From contig JAGBGV010000220.1 of assembly GCA_017935805.1 (NCBI GenBank), positions 1 through 6,079 of the forward strand: 6,079 nt of DNA. The letters are read 5' to 3'. A program made the translations under genes and the position numbers. Source of the stretch: Clostridia bacterium. GTDB taxonomy: Bacteria; Bacillota_A; Clostridia; Oscillospirales; CAG-272. This document shows, piece after piece, positions 5,684-6,079 of this stretch. Numbering within the stretch: the first letter of the stretch is position 1; every line of letters begins with the position of its first letter. The notes under the pieces were generated by a model. That model was given only the letters and a program-made list of their open reading frames with translations, made no database searches and was not told the DNA's origin.

Positions 5684-6079
5684 ATGGCACTGGTACCAAT
5701 GGTCGTACAGCAGACAAATCGCGGTGAGCGTTCTTACGATATTTATTCCCGCCTTCTCAACGAGAGAATTATCTTCCTCGCTGACGAAGTAAACGACGTA
5801 ACAGCATCTCTTGTTGTTGCACAGCTTCTGTACCTCGAATCTGAGGATCCCGACGCTGACATCAGCCTTTACATTAACAGCCCCGGAGGATCAGTTTCTG
5901 CCGGTCTTGCTATTTATGATACAATGAACTTCATTAAGTGCGACGTATCCACGATATGCATCGGCATGGCAGCATCTATGGGTGCATTCCTTCTCTCTGC
6001 AGGTGCAAAGGGCAAGAGACTTGCTCTCCCCAATAGCGAGATCATGATCCATCAGCCCCTCGGCGGCGCACAGGGTCAG
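5684..6079 (+). CDS. clpP: ATP-dependent Clp protease proteolytic subunit, N-terminal part
   Basis: ClpP forms a tetradecameric barrel that, with ClpX or ClpC ATPases, degrades unfolded and tagged proteins in the cytoplasm. The 132 visible codons are open to the right edge, so the 3' third of a roughly 195-residue gene is missing. The N-terminus [25 protein letters not shown] is typical, including the segment that forms the axial gate loops and the usual removable propeptide. Residues [19 protein letters not shown] (61-79) form the conserved substrate and handle region. Ser98 in GMAASMGA is the catalytic nucleophile and His123 in MIHQPLGG is the catalytic His; the triad Asp lies beyond the window. 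The gene follows tig, whose product works on nascent chains, and in many Clostridia clpX and a lon-type gene come next. No promoter could be assigned with confidence, so it may be served by a non-consensus promoter in the leader or by read-through from tig. Confidence 0.97.
   Translation, partial: MALVPMVVQQTNRGERSYDIYSRLLNERIIFLADEVNDVTASLVVAQLLYLESEDPDADISLYINSPGGSVSAGLAIYDTMNFIKCDVSTICIGMAASMGAFLLSAGAKGKRLALPNSEIMIHQPLGGAQGQ

Overview
The window is an ordinary housekeeping stretch of a low-to-medium GC Gram-positive chromosome, most likely a member of the class Clostridia (an Oscillospiraceae/Ruminococcaceae-like gut anaerobe is my best guess). The basis is the gene order (rnhB followed by a yraN-type gene; tig followed by clpP), the long-form threonine synthase, purine-rich Shine-Dalgarno sites and a textbook sigma-A type promoter. 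All seven genes lie on the + strand. The species assignment is inference; no rRNA or marker comparison was possible.

Region 1 (1-4047) looks like one transcription unit of five closely packed genes: the 3' part of rnhB (ribonuclease HII), a YraN/UPF0102 nuclease-fold protein, a cytoplasmic M19-family zinc dipeptidase, thrC (threonine synthase) and a calcineurin-like metallophosphoesterase. Gaps are 6, 19, 33 and 2 nt, with no hairpin terminator or good promoter between them. A modest hairpin with a T tract follows at about 4061-4087.

Region 2 (4094-5540) is a self-contained trigger factor gene. It has a consensus promoter (TTGACA, 17-nt spacer, TAAAAT), a short leader, a strong ribosome binding site, the complete three-domain chaperone, and a strong 13-bp hairpin terminator. 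Its codon use is visibly more biased than that of the region 1 genes, as expected for a highly expressed protein.

Region 3 (5541-6079) is a 143-nt leader followed by the first 132 codons of clpP, which runs off the right edge. The leader holds small inverted repeats but no recognisable CtsR box and no convincing promoter. Trigger factor (folding of nascent chains) and ClpP (degradation) are the functional pair here; clpX or lon would be expected just beyond the window.

I found no mobile element, CRISPR array, tRNA/rRNA, riboswitch or defence system, and nothing I would call a new biological system. The most useful items for a second look are the structured tig-clpP intergenic region, small departures from family consensus in the dipeptidase, and the uncharacterised phosphoesterase coupled to thrC.
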